Of a DNA stretch of 64,000 bases, positions 49,405-57,382 are shown one piece after another (within the stretch, counting starts at the first letter, position 1; the number at the start of each line of letters is the position of its first letter). The stretch is from contig JAUYRZ010000074.1 in NCBI GenBank assembly GCA_030695565.1, positions 1-64,000 of the forward strand, read 5' to 3'. The DNA is from Archangium sp. (GTDB lineage Bacteria > Myxococcota > Myxococcia > Myxococcales > Myxococcaceae). The notes under the pieces are model-generated. The model did not search any database. It was given only the letters and a program-made list of their open reading frames with translations, and was not told the DNA's origin. Position numbers and translations under genes: made by a program.

Positions 49405-51354
49405 ATGCTCGATCAGATCAGACCTTGCCTGCTCCCCAGCGCAGAGATCCGCCGACGGTCTGATGGCACCGAGGGCATCTACGACGCCCAGAGCGGCCAC
49501 AGCTTCGAGACCGTGCCGGAGCAGGCCAACCTGGTGCAGCTCTTCGACGGCAAACGTTCGTTGCTGGAGATCTCCGCCGAGTACATGAACCGCTACGGCT
49601 TCGTGCCGTTCGCGGCGATCGACGACCTCATGTGGGGCCTGGCCGACGCGAACCTGCTGGTCGACCCCCCCGAGAACCTCGAGCGTACGGGCATGCTCGA
49701 TCGCAGCTCGTGGGTCGAGCTGATCACCCCCACCCCGCGCGCGCGGTTCAGGTCGCTCTGGCCCACCGCCTTCCGCGCCCTCGAGCTGCTGCTCTGGCCG
49801 GCGCTGGCCATCTACGTGACGCTCAACGTGCGCCCCGTGGCGCTGGGGCCGCTCGACGTGGCCTTGTTCTACCCGGGCCTGGTGCTGGCCCTGGTGCTGC
49901 GTGATCGGTTCAAGGGCGCCGTCTGCGCGCTGTTGGGTTTCCCTCCGAAGAACTCGCAGCTCATCTCGGTGCTCGGGCTCCTCTATTACTGGGCGCCCGA
50001 CGACGAGGTGGTGGTGCTGATGGACAAGCGGGCCCGCGTGCTCGCGCACCTGGGCGCGTTGTTGGGCGGAGTGATTGCGTTGGCGATCGCCTCACCGTGG
50101 CCCGGCGTGTGGGCGGGCGCGGCGATCATCCTGGTGATGGATCTGTGCCCGCTGATCCACTCGTCGGCCAGCTCGATCCTCACCACGCTCACCCGCCAGG
50201 CGAACCTGCGTGAACACCTGCGTCTCTACGTGGGCATTCCGCTGATCAGAGATCTCTTCACCTTCAACGTGCCCAGGTCGGATCGCGCGCTCTTCGCCGC
50301 CGGCCTCTACGCCTCGGCGTGGATGGCGCTGCTCTTCTTCGTCATTCTCGGGCTGGGTCTGTCCACCGGCGTGCGGTTGATCGAGCTGGGCGGCAAGGAG
50401 AGCGGGCCCATGCAGGTGCTCACCGGCATCGGCGCGATGGGCCTGTTCGCCATCTGCCCGCTGCCGATCCTCCTGGGGGTCACGCAGTTGATCGAGTCGG
50501 CCTTCACCGCCTTGTGGCCGCGCGACACCGGCGGCAGGCAGGCCAGGGGCGCGGCTGAGCTCGAGGCCTTCCGCTCGATTCCCCTCTTCTCCAAGCTGGC
50601 CGACGCCGATCTCGCGGCCATCGCAGCGCAGTCGCGTGAAGTGACCTACGGCGCGGGCGAGCTGATCGTCGAAGAAGGCGCTGCGGGCGACACGTTCTAT
50701 TCCATTCGCAGTGGCTCGGTGCTGGTGGCCCGCGGCGGCTCGAGCGATCGCGCGCGCGTGGTGGCGCGGCTGGGCACCGGCGATTGTTTCGGCGAGACCG
50801 CGATGCTCAAAGACGGCGTGCGCACGGCCAGCGTTCGCGCGGCGACGCGCACCGTGGTCATCGAGCTGGCCAGCGCAGCGTTCGAGAAGATGGTGGCCAC
50901 CATCGGCGAGGTCGACTTCGCCGCCGTGCTGCGCGCCGCGAACGCGATCGGCAAGAGCAAACTCTTCAAGGAGCTGCCGGCGGAACGGCTCTCGTCACTG
51001 GCCAGCCGCTTCGTGCCGCGCTCGGTGCCAGCCGGGACCGACGTGGTGAAGTTCGGTGATGAAGGCCACGAGTTCTTCCTCATCGCCAGGGGCCAGGTCG
51101 AGGTGCTCTCGGGTGAAGGCAAGCTGCTGGTGAAGCTGGGCGATGGTGATCATTTCGGAGAGATCGCCTTGTTGCGCAGCGTGCCCCGCACCGCGACGGT
51201 GCGCACCACCACGGCCACGCTGATGCTGGTGCTGGGCCGTGATGTGTTTCTCCAGGCGCTGCACGCGGATCTCTCGTCGTCGGCGCGCGTCGAACAGCTC
51301 GCCGCCCGGCGCATCACCGCGGAAGCCCCGGTGGTGCTGCCGAACGAAGGCTGA
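49405..51354 (+). CDS. Membrane protein with PqqD-like, M50-like and two cyclic-nucleotide-binding domains
   Basis: This 649-residue protein combines four parts. Residues about 1-95 resemble PqqD-like peptide-chaperone domains (YDAQSGHSFETVPEQANLVQLFDGKRSLLEI). About 110-380 are hydrophobic helices resembling the YydH-type M50 metalloprotease core. The metal-binding motifs look lost: HLGALLGG replaces HExxH, and MDLCPLIHSSASS replaces the N-x-x-P-L-L-x-x-D-G-Y loop. Two cNMP-binding domains follow, at about 390-500 (GDCFGETAMLKDGVRTASVRA) and 510-625 (GDHFGEIALLRSVPRTATVRT); both keep the phosphate-binding F-G-E-x-A-L-L and R-T-A-x-V-R. It probably senses cAMP/cGMP at the membrane. The substrate or partner is unknown. 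Confidence 0.78.
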   Translation: MLDQIRPCLLPSAEIRRRSDGTEGIYDAQSGHSFETVPEQANLVQLFDGKRSLLEISAEYMNRYGFVPFAAIDDLMWGLADANLLVDPPENLERTGMLDRSSWVELITPTPRARFRSLWPTAFRALELLLWPALAIYVTLNVRPVALGPLDVALFYPGLVLALVLRDRFKGAVCALLGFPPKNSQLISVLGLLYYWAPDDEVVVLMDKRARVLAHLGALLGGVIALAIASPWPGVWAGAAIILVMDLCPLIHSSASSILTTLTRQANLREHLRLYVGIPLIRDLFTFNVPRSDRALFAAGLYASAWMALLFFVILGLGLSTGVRLIELGGKESGPMQVLTGIGAMGLFAICPLPILLGVTQLIESAFTALWPRDTGGRQARGAAELEAFRSIPLFSKLADADLAAIAAQSREVTYGAGELIVEEGAAGDTFYSIRSGSVLVARGGSSDRARVVARLGTGDCFGETAMLKDGVRTASVRAATRTVVIELASAAFEKMVATIGEVDFAAVLRAANAIGKSKLFKELPAERLSSLASRFVPRSVPAGTDVVKFGDEGHEFFLIARGQVEVLSGEGKLLVKLGDGDHFGEIALLRSVPRTATVRTTTATLMLVLGRDVFLQALHADLSSSARVEQLAARRITAEAPVVLPNEG

Positions 51355-51548
51355 AACCCTCGGAGTCGAGGCACCTCTTTCACCAGGCTCCTTCGCTGGG
51401 CGAGGGAGACTTTTGCGCAAGCTTCGCGATCGGAATGCAGGGGTCCTCGCTTCCGGCGCGCAAGCCAGGTGAGCGAGACGACTGGAAATGGATCAGCTCG
51501 TTGCGAATTCCGTGCGCCCCAGGGCTGGGGATGACGCAAAGCCCTTCG

Positions 51549-51566
51549 TGGTGCGGCCGATGCAGC
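51549..51566 (+). promoter_or_regulatory. Weak sigma-54-like element before the phosphoribosyltransferase gene
   Basis: TGGTGCG-GCCG-ATGCA has correct spacing and lies 28 bp before the ATG at 51591. It has three differences from consensus. Confidence 0.28.
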
Positions 51567-51590
51567 GTCTCCCTCCCAAAGGAGGCGACG

Positions 51591-52295
51591 ATGCCCAAGC
51601 TTCGGTTCAAAGACAGAGAAGATGCAGGACAGCAGTTGGGTGCTGAGCTGCGCAGCTACGCGAAGGAACGGCCGATCGTGATCGCGCTCCCTCACGGCGG
51701 CGTGCCGATCGGCTTCGAGGTCTCCAGGGCGCTGGCAGCGCCTTTGGATGTCTGGGTGGTGAAGAAGATCGGCGTGCCCTGGTTCCCCGTGCTGGGCGCC
51801 GGTGCGATCGCCGAAGGGGGCCAGCTGTCGATCTCGCGCGGGCTGATCGACGAGATCGGGCTGACGGGCATGGAGCTGGCGCAAGCCACCGAGACCGCGC
51901 GCAGAGACGTGACGGAGTCGGTGCGCAGGTTGCGGGGCGATCGGCTGCGCGCGGTGGTGCGCGGGAGAATGGTGCTGCTGGTCGACGACGGCATCGCCAC
52001 CGGCGGCACCATGCAGGCGGCGGTGGAAGCCATTCGGGGCGAGAACCCCAAGCTGATCGTGCTCGCGGTGCCGGTGGCGCCTCCGCACGTGCTCAGTCAG
52101 CTCGGCCCCAAGGTCGATCGCGTGGTGTGCCTGCACACGCCGACCGAGCTGCACGCCCTCGGGCTCTGGTACGACGACTTCACGCACGTACCCGAAGAAG
52201 AGGTGACCCGGTTGCTCGAGCGGGCGCGCCGCGCGCATTCCTCCGGTGACCCGGTGGGCGGCCCGCTCCCGCTGCGGCCTCAGCTGGTGCGCTGA
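51591..52295 (+). CDS. Phosphoribosyltransferase-family protein
   Basis: This 234-residue protein has the PRPP-binding motif VLLVDDGIATGGTM at about residues 124-137. The N-terminal PIVIALPHGGVPIGFEVSRALAAPLDVWVVKKIGVPW is typical of a widespread group of stand-alone PRTases. In other bacteria this group is often fused to a dienelactone-hydrolase-like domain. Here the hydrolase is a separate gene 2 nt downstream. The substrate is unknown. The ATG follows an excellent AAAGGAGG site. Confidence 0.88.
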   Translation: MPKLRFKDREDAGQQLGAELRSYAKERPIVIALPHGGVPIGFEVSRALAAPLDVWVVKKIGVPWFPVLGAGAIAEGGQLSISRGLIDEIGLTGMELAQATETARRDVTESVRRLRGDRLRAVVRGRMVLLVDDGIATGGTMQAAVEAIRGENPKLIVLAVPVAPPHVLSQLGPKVDRVVCLHTPTELHALGLWYDDFTHVPEEEVTRLLERARRAHSSGDPVGGPLPLRPQLVR

Positions 52296-52297
52296 TC

Positions 52298-52987
52298 ATG
52301 CGGCGGCCTGAACATGAAGAGACGATGATCATCCCCGCTGGCAGAAGGGAGCTCGAGGGCCAGCTGAGTCTTCCTGCCGACGCGAGGGGGCTGGTGCTCT
52401 TCGCGCACGGCAGCGGGAGCAGCCGCTTCAGCCACCGCAACCAGCAGGTCGCCGCGGCCCTGCGAGCGCGCGGGCTGGGCACGGTGTTGCTCGACCTGCT
52501 CACCACCGACGAAGAACACCAGGCCGCGCGCGCGCCTCAGCCCCACTTCGACGTGCCGCTGCTCGCCAGCCGCCTGGTCGAGGTCACGGAGTGGATCCAG
52601 GGCCGGCGAGCGGCGCACGACCTGCCGCTGGCGTATTTCGGGGCGGGCACCGGCGCGGCGGCAGCGTTGATCGCCGCGGCGCGCAGGCCGCAGAGCATCT
52701 TCGCGGTGGTCTCGCGGGGAGGCCGGCCTGATCTGGCGCGCGACGCGTTGGAGCGGGTGCAGGCGCCCACCCTCTTCATCGTGGGTGGTGAAGACGCCGC
52801 CGTGCTCGAGCTCAACGAAGACGCGTTGGACCGCATCCCCGCGCACACACATCTGGTGGTGGTGCCAGGCGCCACGCGGCTCTTCGAAGAGCCGGGCGCG
52901 CTGTACGAAGTGGGCCGGCTGGCCAACGACTGGTTTCTGGATGCGCTCGGAGCACGACGCCTCTCCAGCGCGCACGCTCCGGGCTGA
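52298..52987 (+). CDS. Dienelactone-hydrolase-like alpha/beta protein with degenerate catalytic triad
   Basis: This 229-residue alpha/beta-hydrolase-fold protein has an N-terminal oxyanion-type loop FAHGSGSSRFSHRNQQ, the conserved VVSRGGRPDLA segment and the acid Asp166 in GGEDAAVLEL. The nucleophile elbow reads YFGAGTGAAAAL, so the expected Ser is Gly117. The position that is His in related proteins is Arg194 (PGATRLFEEPG). Both changes are plain in the codons (GGC and CGG). The fold is likely intact, but normal esterase chemistry is not. It probably acts as a partner or regulator of the PRTase encoded 2 nt upstream, or as a binding protein. Confidence 0.85.
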   Translation: MRRPEHEETMIIPAGRRELEGQLSLPADARGLVLFAHGSGSSRFSHRNQQVAAALRARGLGTVLLDLLTTDEEHQAARAPQPHFDVPLLASRLVEVTEWIQGRRAAHDLPLAYFGAGTGAAAALIAAARRPQSIFAVVSRGGRPDLARDALERVQAPTLFIVGGEDAAVLELNEDALDRIPAHTHLVVVPGATRLFEEPGALYEVGRLANDWFLDALGARRLSSAHAPG

Positions 52988-53197
52988 TCAGCGGCTCTTG
53001 CCGATGTAGTCGAAACAACCGCCCACCGTCGCGAGCAGGGGGTAGTCCTTCGGCGGAATGTCGACGTCGAGCCGCTCACCGAATCTGATGACGAAGCGCT
53101 GGAAAAGGGAGGACCTGATGTCGACCGGCTCGGTCAGGGCGAGCTCTTGGCGGATCGCGATGGGGTCGGCCGTAACGCGGATTTCGGTGCTGATCAT
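52988..53197 (-). CDS. Acyl-carrier-protein-like small protein
   Basis: This 69-residue protein has a C-terminal half LFQRFVIRFGERLDVDIPPKDYPLLATVGGCFDYI that closely follows helices II-III of acyl carrier proteins. In those proteins the pantetheine Ser precedes this block as D-S-M/L-D-F. Here the segment is DIRSSLFQRF: a Ser is present, but the preceding Asp is Arg, and the first helix is shortened. It may or may not carry phosphopantetheine. It is convergent with the hydrolase gene with no gap. The start is the ATG at 53197, after GAGGGCTCCAC. Confidence 0.6.
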   Translation of the reverse strand: MISTEIRVTADPIAIRQELALTEPVDIRSSLFQRFVIRFGERLDVDIPPKDYPLLATVGGCFDYIGKSR

Positions 53198-53230
53198 GTG
53201 GAGCCCTCGGGGTTGGGGGGCTCCGTTTGA

Positions 53231-53245
53231 GCAAGCTGCGTTCCA
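53231..53245 (-). promoter_or_regulatory. Sigma-54 promoter of the ACP-like gene, twin of the 60.2-kb site
   Basis: The minus strand reads TGGAACG-CAGC-TTGCTCA, one difference from the consensus. It is identical at 17 of 18 positions to the promoter near 60.2 kb. The GC is 35 bp from the ATG at 53197. Confidence 0.7.
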
Positions 53246-53350
53246 GCCCTGGAGGCGGTTTTCGAGCGCTTTTCCCGCAACGCTTTCGTTCGAGCCGATT
53301 GCCGTGCATGCGATGCAGCAGTGAGGGCCCAAACGTGGCACGGTCGCCGA

Positions 53351-55228
53351 ATGTCATTCCGCGCGCTGACCTTCACGCTCTTCTCCTCATTCCTGGTGAG
53401 TTGCGCCTGCGAGGGCCCGGTCGTCGACACTTGTGATCCGGCTCGATGTGCAGGCTGCTGCATCGACGGCCGCTGTACCTCGTGCGGCACCGGGGGCGGA
53501 AACACCACCGGCGGCGGCGGAGGAAGCACCACCACCGGCGGCGGAGGGGGCACCACCACCACGGGCGGCGGCGGCGGAAGCACCCCCACCGGCGGCGGTG
53601 GAGGGAACACCTCGACGGGAGGAGGCGGCGGAAGCACGGCGACCGGAGGCGGCGGAGGAAGCACCCCGACCGGCGGCGGCGGCGGAAACACCGCGACCGG
53701 AGGCGGCAGCGGCGTGATCGACTTCGACGGAGGCTGGCGGCTCCCCGTGTACGGCCGCAATCCCGCGCTCATCGGCGACGGAGGCACCACCGTGGTCGGC
53801 ACCGGAGCCACGAACTTCACCGGGCCCACCACGGGCCCCGCGATCAGCGTGGTCTACCCGCCCACCGGCGTGATGCTCCCGCCGAACACCAACTCGATGG
53901 AGTTCCACTTCATCCCCGGCGCAGGCCAGACGCTCTTCCGCTTCACCTTCCAGGCGCCCACCACCACGCTGGTGGTCTACACGGCCTGCACGCCCGTCGG
54001 CGCCGGCTGCATCTACACGCCTGATCCGAGCTTCTGGTCGAACCTCGCTGCGTTTGCGCGCGGCACCGCGCCGGTCACCTGGACGGTGGCGGGCGTGAAC
54101 GGGAGCAGCCCGGGCAACGCCATCGGCAGTTCGACGGTGCAGTCGATGAGCTTCTCGGAGCAGGATCTCCGCGGCGGCCTCTACTATTGGAACACCGGCG
54201 GCTCGCTGGAGCGCTTCGACTACGGCTTCCCCAACTCGCCGCGGCAGACGTACCTGAGCCCGGCCAACGTGGGCGCGGTCTGCGTGGGGTGCCACGTCAT
54301 CTCGCGGCAGGGCAATCAAATCGCGGTGGGCAAGAACGCGCCGCTCCCGGTCGCCTCGTACGACGTGCGCAGTGTGCCGACGAAGGCGGTGCTCTCGTCG
54401 ATGGCTGGCCCGCTCAGCGGCTCGGCGAACTTCTTCTCGTTCTCGCCCGACGAAGCGCACCTGCTGACCTCGAGCGGGCAGAGCATCAACTGGCTGCGGC
54501 TGCTGGCCGGCAACAGCACGCAGGTCACCAACAACGGCTCGATGCCCGACTGGTCACCCGACGGCCGCCACATGGTCTTCGCGCGGGCGGGCTTCACGAT
54601 TCCGTTCGGTGGATCGATCGGCGTGAGCTCGGCGTCATTGCAGACCATGCGCTTCAACGGCACGGGCTTCGACGCGCCGGTGCAGCTCGTCGCAGCCGCA
54701 GGTCAGAACAACTATTACCCCACGTACTCGCCGGACAATCAGTGGGTGCTCTTCAACCGCTCGCCGAGCAACAAGGAGTCTTCGAGCAACGCGACGGTGG
54801 ATCAGAACGACGGCGGCTTGCCCGACGGCGAGCTGTGGACGGTGCCGGCGACGGGCGGCACGCCGCTGCGGCTGAGCCAGGCGACGAACCCTGGCGCGAC
54901 CTCGTGGCCCAAGTGGGCTCCGGTGAAGCACCACTATGCAGGCGGCCAGGTGATGTGGCTGACCTTCTCCAGCGGCCGGCCGTACGGTCTGCGGCTGGGC
55001 CTCAACGAGAAGGTGCAGCTGTGGATGGTCGCGTTCGATCCCGCGCGTGCGGCCTCGGCGCAAGACCCCAGCTTCCCCGCGTTCTGGTTACCGTTTCAGG
55101 ACCTCGGCAGCGGGAATCACATCGGGCAGTGGAGCACCGAGGTCCCGCGCGCGCCGTGTACGGGCACAGGCCCGAGCACGTGCAGCCAGGGCGAGGTGTG
55201 CGTCAACAGCAGGTGCCGGCCCGGCTGA
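53351..55228 (+). CDS. Lipoprotein with Gly-rich stalk and PD40/TolB-like propeller repeats
   Basis: This 625-residue protein has a lipobox (FLVSC, Cys18) and a Cys-rich knot (CDPARCAGCCIDGRC). A stalk of G5 blocks with S/T spacers follows (about residues 47-118). The main part contains propeller-type repeats: FFSFSPDEAHLLTSSG, MPDWSPDGRHMVFARAG and YPTYSPDNQWVLFNRSP, of the PD40/WD40-like TolB class. A single CVGCH motif near residue 318 could bind a c-type haem, although a lone CxxCH can also occur by chance. It ends with another Cys-rich knot. The likely position is the cell surface. The ATG at 53351 was chosen because the signal peptide starts there. Confidence 0.82.
   Translation: MSFRALTFTLFSSFLVSCACEGPVVDTCDPARCAGCCIDGRCTSCGTGGGNTTGGGGGSTTTGGGGGTTTTGGGGGSTPTGGGGGNTSTGGGGGSTATGGGGGSTPTGGGGGNTATGGGSGVIDFDGGWRLPVYGRNPALIGDGGTTVVGTGATNFTGPTTGPAISVVYPPTGVMLPPNTNSMEFHFIPGAGQTLFRFTFQAPTTTLVVYTACTPVGAGCIYTPDPSFWSNLAAFARGTAPVTWTVAGVNGSSPGNAIGSSTVQSMSFSEQDLRGGLYYWNTGGSLERFDYGFPNSPRQTYLSPANVGAVCVGCHVISRQGNQIAVGKNAPLPVASYDVRSVPTKAVLSSMAGPLSGSANFFSFSPDEAHLLTSSGQSINWLRLLAGNSTQVTNNGSMPDWSPDGRHMVFARAGFTIPFGGSIGVSSASLQTMRFNGTGFDAPVQLVAAAGQNNYYPTYSPDNQWVLFNRSPSNKESSSNATVDQNDGGLPDGELWTVPATGGTPLRLSQATNPGATSWPKWAPVKHHYAGGQVMWLTFSSGRPYGLRLGLNEKVQLWMVAFDPARAASAQDPSFPAFWLPFQDLGSGNHIGQWSTEVPRAPCTGTGPSTCSQGEVCVNSRCRPG
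53496..53713 (+). repeat. Gly-codon tandem repeat encoding the PD40 lipoprotein stalk
   Basis: Seven or more units of about 27 bp encode G-G-G-G-G with S/T/N-x-x-T-G spacers. They are in frame and give a flexible linker. Confidence 0.8.
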
Positions 55229-55255
55229 CAAGGCGCCGTTCGCACCCGAGCGCCG

Positions 55256-55471
55256 TCAGTGGGTCGAATAAGGCGTGCGCGGCCTCGAGCTCTTGACGCT
55301 CTCCGACAGCGTCCGCAACGCCAACAACCCGACGAGCACCATCAAGTCGACGGGCTCGGGCGACGACGCGCACCCTGCCATCATCACCGGCTCGGCCCGT
55401 TGCACGCGCTCCGTGGGTCTGCTGTTCGAGACCACCACCACCGCTGCGGCTGCGAAGAGAAATCGCATCAT
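55256..55471 (-). CDS. Small exported protein with C-terminal hydrophobic segment, possibly MYXO-CTERM-like
   Basis: This 71-residue ORF starts MMRFLFAAAAVVVVSNS, a signal-peptide-like helix. It ends with GCASSPEPVDLMVLVGLLALRTL, where a Cys is followed by P-x-x-L and a hydrophobic stretch before basic residues. That resembles the sorting tails of myxobacterial surface proteins. It is very short, and the ribosome-binding site (GGGGTGG) is mediocre. It could be a real small gene or a remnant of a larger one. The rest of the 323-nt gap between the flanking plus-strand genes holds nothing recognisable. Confidence 0.42.
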   Translation of the reverse strand: MMRFLFAAAAVVVVSNSRPTERVQRAEPVMMAGCASSPEPVDLMVLVGLLALRTLSESVKSSRPRTPYSTH

Positions 55472-55551
55472 CTGACCACCCCCGCCTGTTCCCCATGCAC
55501 GGAGTGTTCTCCGCGGCCGTGCTGAGCGGCACCCGCTGAACGCCGCAGCTC

Positions 55552-56688
55552 TTGCGGAGCCGCGCCGGACTCGTTGATGCAGAGGCCGTGGGTGTGCCTT
55601 TGGAACCCACCCTCCCGCGCGGCCTGAGCGAACGGCTGGCGACGCTCTTCCCCGGCGCGGTGCTCACCGCGATGGCACCGCTGCGCCCCGACACGGGCAC
55701 GGGCGAAATGACCAAGAGTCTCGGGTACGGACGGCCGCTGAAGTTGCAGCTCACGTTCCCCGATGGCACCACCCGCGCCCTCGTCTTCCACCTCGAAGGT
55801 GCGGATGATCACGGCCACGACCGGCGCGCAGATCGCGCGGCGAACGTGCTGCTCGCGTGGGATTCTTTTTCGCTGGTGCCGCACCATTCGCGCGCGCTCG
55901 ACGTAGGTGCGATCACCACCGGCGGCCACCTGCTGCCACTGCAGGAGGCAGGCGAGCTGTACCTGCTCACCGAGTGGGCCGAAGGCGAGCCGTACGCCGA
56001 CGATCTCCGCCGCATCGCGAGCACCGGTGAGGTGGGCGTGCTCGATCTCGCGCGCGTCGACTCGTTGGCCGACGTGCTGCTCGAGCTGCACGAGCTGCCG
56101 GGCACCCACCCGGGCGCCTACGTGCGGGCGCTGCGTGACCTGGTGGGCAGCGGCGAAGGCGTTGCCGGCATCGTCGACAGTTACCCGCTCGATACGCCGT
56201 CGGCGCCGTCAGCGCGCTTGAGCTTCATCGAACAGCAATGCCTCACCTGGCGGCAACGCCTCAAGACGGCCCCTTCCCGGCTGCGGCGCACGCACGGCGA
56301 CTTTCACCCGTTCAATCTCATCTTCGCGCCCGGGCGCGCGATGCCCACCCTGCTCGACACCAGCCGGGGCTCACAGGGCGACCCGGCCGACGACGTCACC
56401 TGCCTGGCCATCAACTTCGTCCTCTTCGGCCTGGAGCACCGTTCGAGCTGGAGCTTTGGCCTGGGCCAACTGTGGACCCGCTTCTGGGATCGCTACCTGA
56501 GCGATGGCGACGAGGCGCTGCTCGACGTGTGCGCGCCCTTCTTCGCCTGGCGCACGCTCGTGCTGTGCAACCCCGTCTGGTACCCGAAGCTGCGCGAAGA
56601 CGATCGGGATCGCCTGCTCGGCTTCGCAGAGCGCGTGCTGGCGGCGCCCCGTTTCGACCCCGCGTGGGCCTGGGCGGTGCTGCGATGA
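55552..56688 (+). CDS. Aminoglycoside-phosphotransferase-like kinase
   Basis: This 378-residue protein has the APH/choline-kinase catalytic motif THGDFHPFNLIF (His-Gly-Asp-x-His-x-x-N). The following metal-binding loop LLDTSRGSQGDPADDV parallels the usual D-x-x-x-x-x-x-G-D-P-x-x-D. It phosphorylates a small molecule or sugar of unknown identity. The start is uncertain: TTG at 55552 gives the full frame, GTG at 55588 a slightly shorter one. Its TGA overlaps the ATG of the CysC-like gene. The gene pair resembles the fused APH + P-loop kinase proteins known from other proteobacteria. Confidence 0.8.
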   Translation: MRSRAGLVDAEAVGVPLEPTLPRGLSERLATLFPGAVLTAMAPLRPDTGTGEMTKSLGYGRPLKLQLTFPDGTTRALVFHLEGADDHGHDRRADRAANVLLAWDSFSLVPHHSRALDVGAITTGGHLLPLQEAGELYLLTEWAEGEPYADDLRRIASTGEVGVLDLARVDSLADVLLELHELPGTHPGAYVRALRDLVGSGEGVAGIVDSYPLDTPSAPSARLSFIEQQCLTWRQRLKTAPSRLRRTHGDFHPFNLIFAPGRAMPTLLDTSRGSQGDPADDVTCLAINFVLFGLEHRSSWSFGLGQLWTRFWDRYLSDGDEALLDVCAPFFAWRTLVLCNPVWYPKLREDDRDRLLGFAERVLAAPRFDPAWAWAVLR

Positions 56689-57194
56689 CCGGCGTGGTGG
56701 TGTGGTTCACCGGGCCACCTTCGTCGGGCAAGTCGACGCTCGCGCTCAGGGTGGCCGCCGAGCTCGACCGGCCCGTGTTGCTCGATGGCGATGAAGTGCG
56801 CGAGGCATTGCGGCCTCCGCTGGGCTTCACCGAAGAAGAGCGCGACGCGTTCTATGAGACGTTGGCGAGGCTGGCCGCGCTGCTCGCGCAGCAGGGCTTC
56901 GTGGTGTTGGTGGCGGCCACGGCGCATCGGCGGTTCTTCAGGCAACGTGCGCGCGCGTTCGCGCCGAAGTTCGTCGAGGTGTTCGTCGATACGCCCCTCG
57001 AAGAGTGCGTGCGCCGCGATGCGAAAGGGCTCTACGCGCGGTCGACCCCGGAGCTGCCCGGAGGGGACGTGAGCTACGAGCGCCCGGTCGCTCCGGAGGT
57101 GGTGGTGGCGCCTGAGGACGAGCTGGCGGCGGTGCTCACCGCCATTGGCCTCGCTGGACCATCGCACCTCGTCAGTTCAAACAGCCGCGGTTGA
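56685..57194 (+). CDS. cysC: Adenylylsulfate-kinase-like P-loop kinase
   Basis: This 169-residue protein has the full CysC layout. It carries the P-loop FTGPPSSGKSTLAL, LLDGDEVREAL (family LDGDNVRHGL), a helix with EEERDAFYETLARLAALLAQQGFVVLVAATAH, VFVDTPLEECVRRDAKGLYAR and a final SYERPVAPEVVV. In CysC the VDTPLE...RDPKGLY motif is diagnostic. The expected reaction is ATP + APS to PAPS. The CysH encoded at 9.2 kb appears to use APS directly, so this kinase more likely supplies PAPS for sulfation or phosphorylates another adenylate. It is translationally coupled to the APH-like gene. Confidence 0.82.
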   Translation: MTGVVVWFTGPPSSGKSTLALRVAAELDRPVLLDGDEVREALRPPLGFTEEERDAFYETLARLAALLAQQGFVVLVAATAHRRFFRQRARAFAPKFVEVFVDTPLEECVRRDAKGLYARSTPELPGGDVSYERPVAPEVVVAPEDELAAVLTAIGLAGPSHLVSSNSRG

Positions 57195-57382
57195 TCGTCA
57201 CCGCGGGCGTGGTGCGCAGCGACGAGCGCCGGCGCGACGTGTTGTGCGCCGACTCGACGTTTCAGGGTGAAACGTAGGGAGGCGCCGCTGTTGGTGGGGA
57301 GCCGACGCGGCCCTCTCATCCCCCCCTCTTGGCCGAGCCCAGGGGCTTTCCGGCTCGGTGTGTGCAGGAGCCCACCCGAACA

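Noticed and set aside
53496-53713. Regular short repeats that could suggest a CRISPR or satellite array
   Set aside because: They are in-frame Gly-codon repeats within a lipoprotein gene, with no unique spacers of CRISPR type and no cas genes nearby.
57195-57382. Possible heat-shock promoter before ftsH
   Set aside because: No sequence resembling CTTGAAA-N13-CCCCAT, or another recognisable promoter, was found in the gap.
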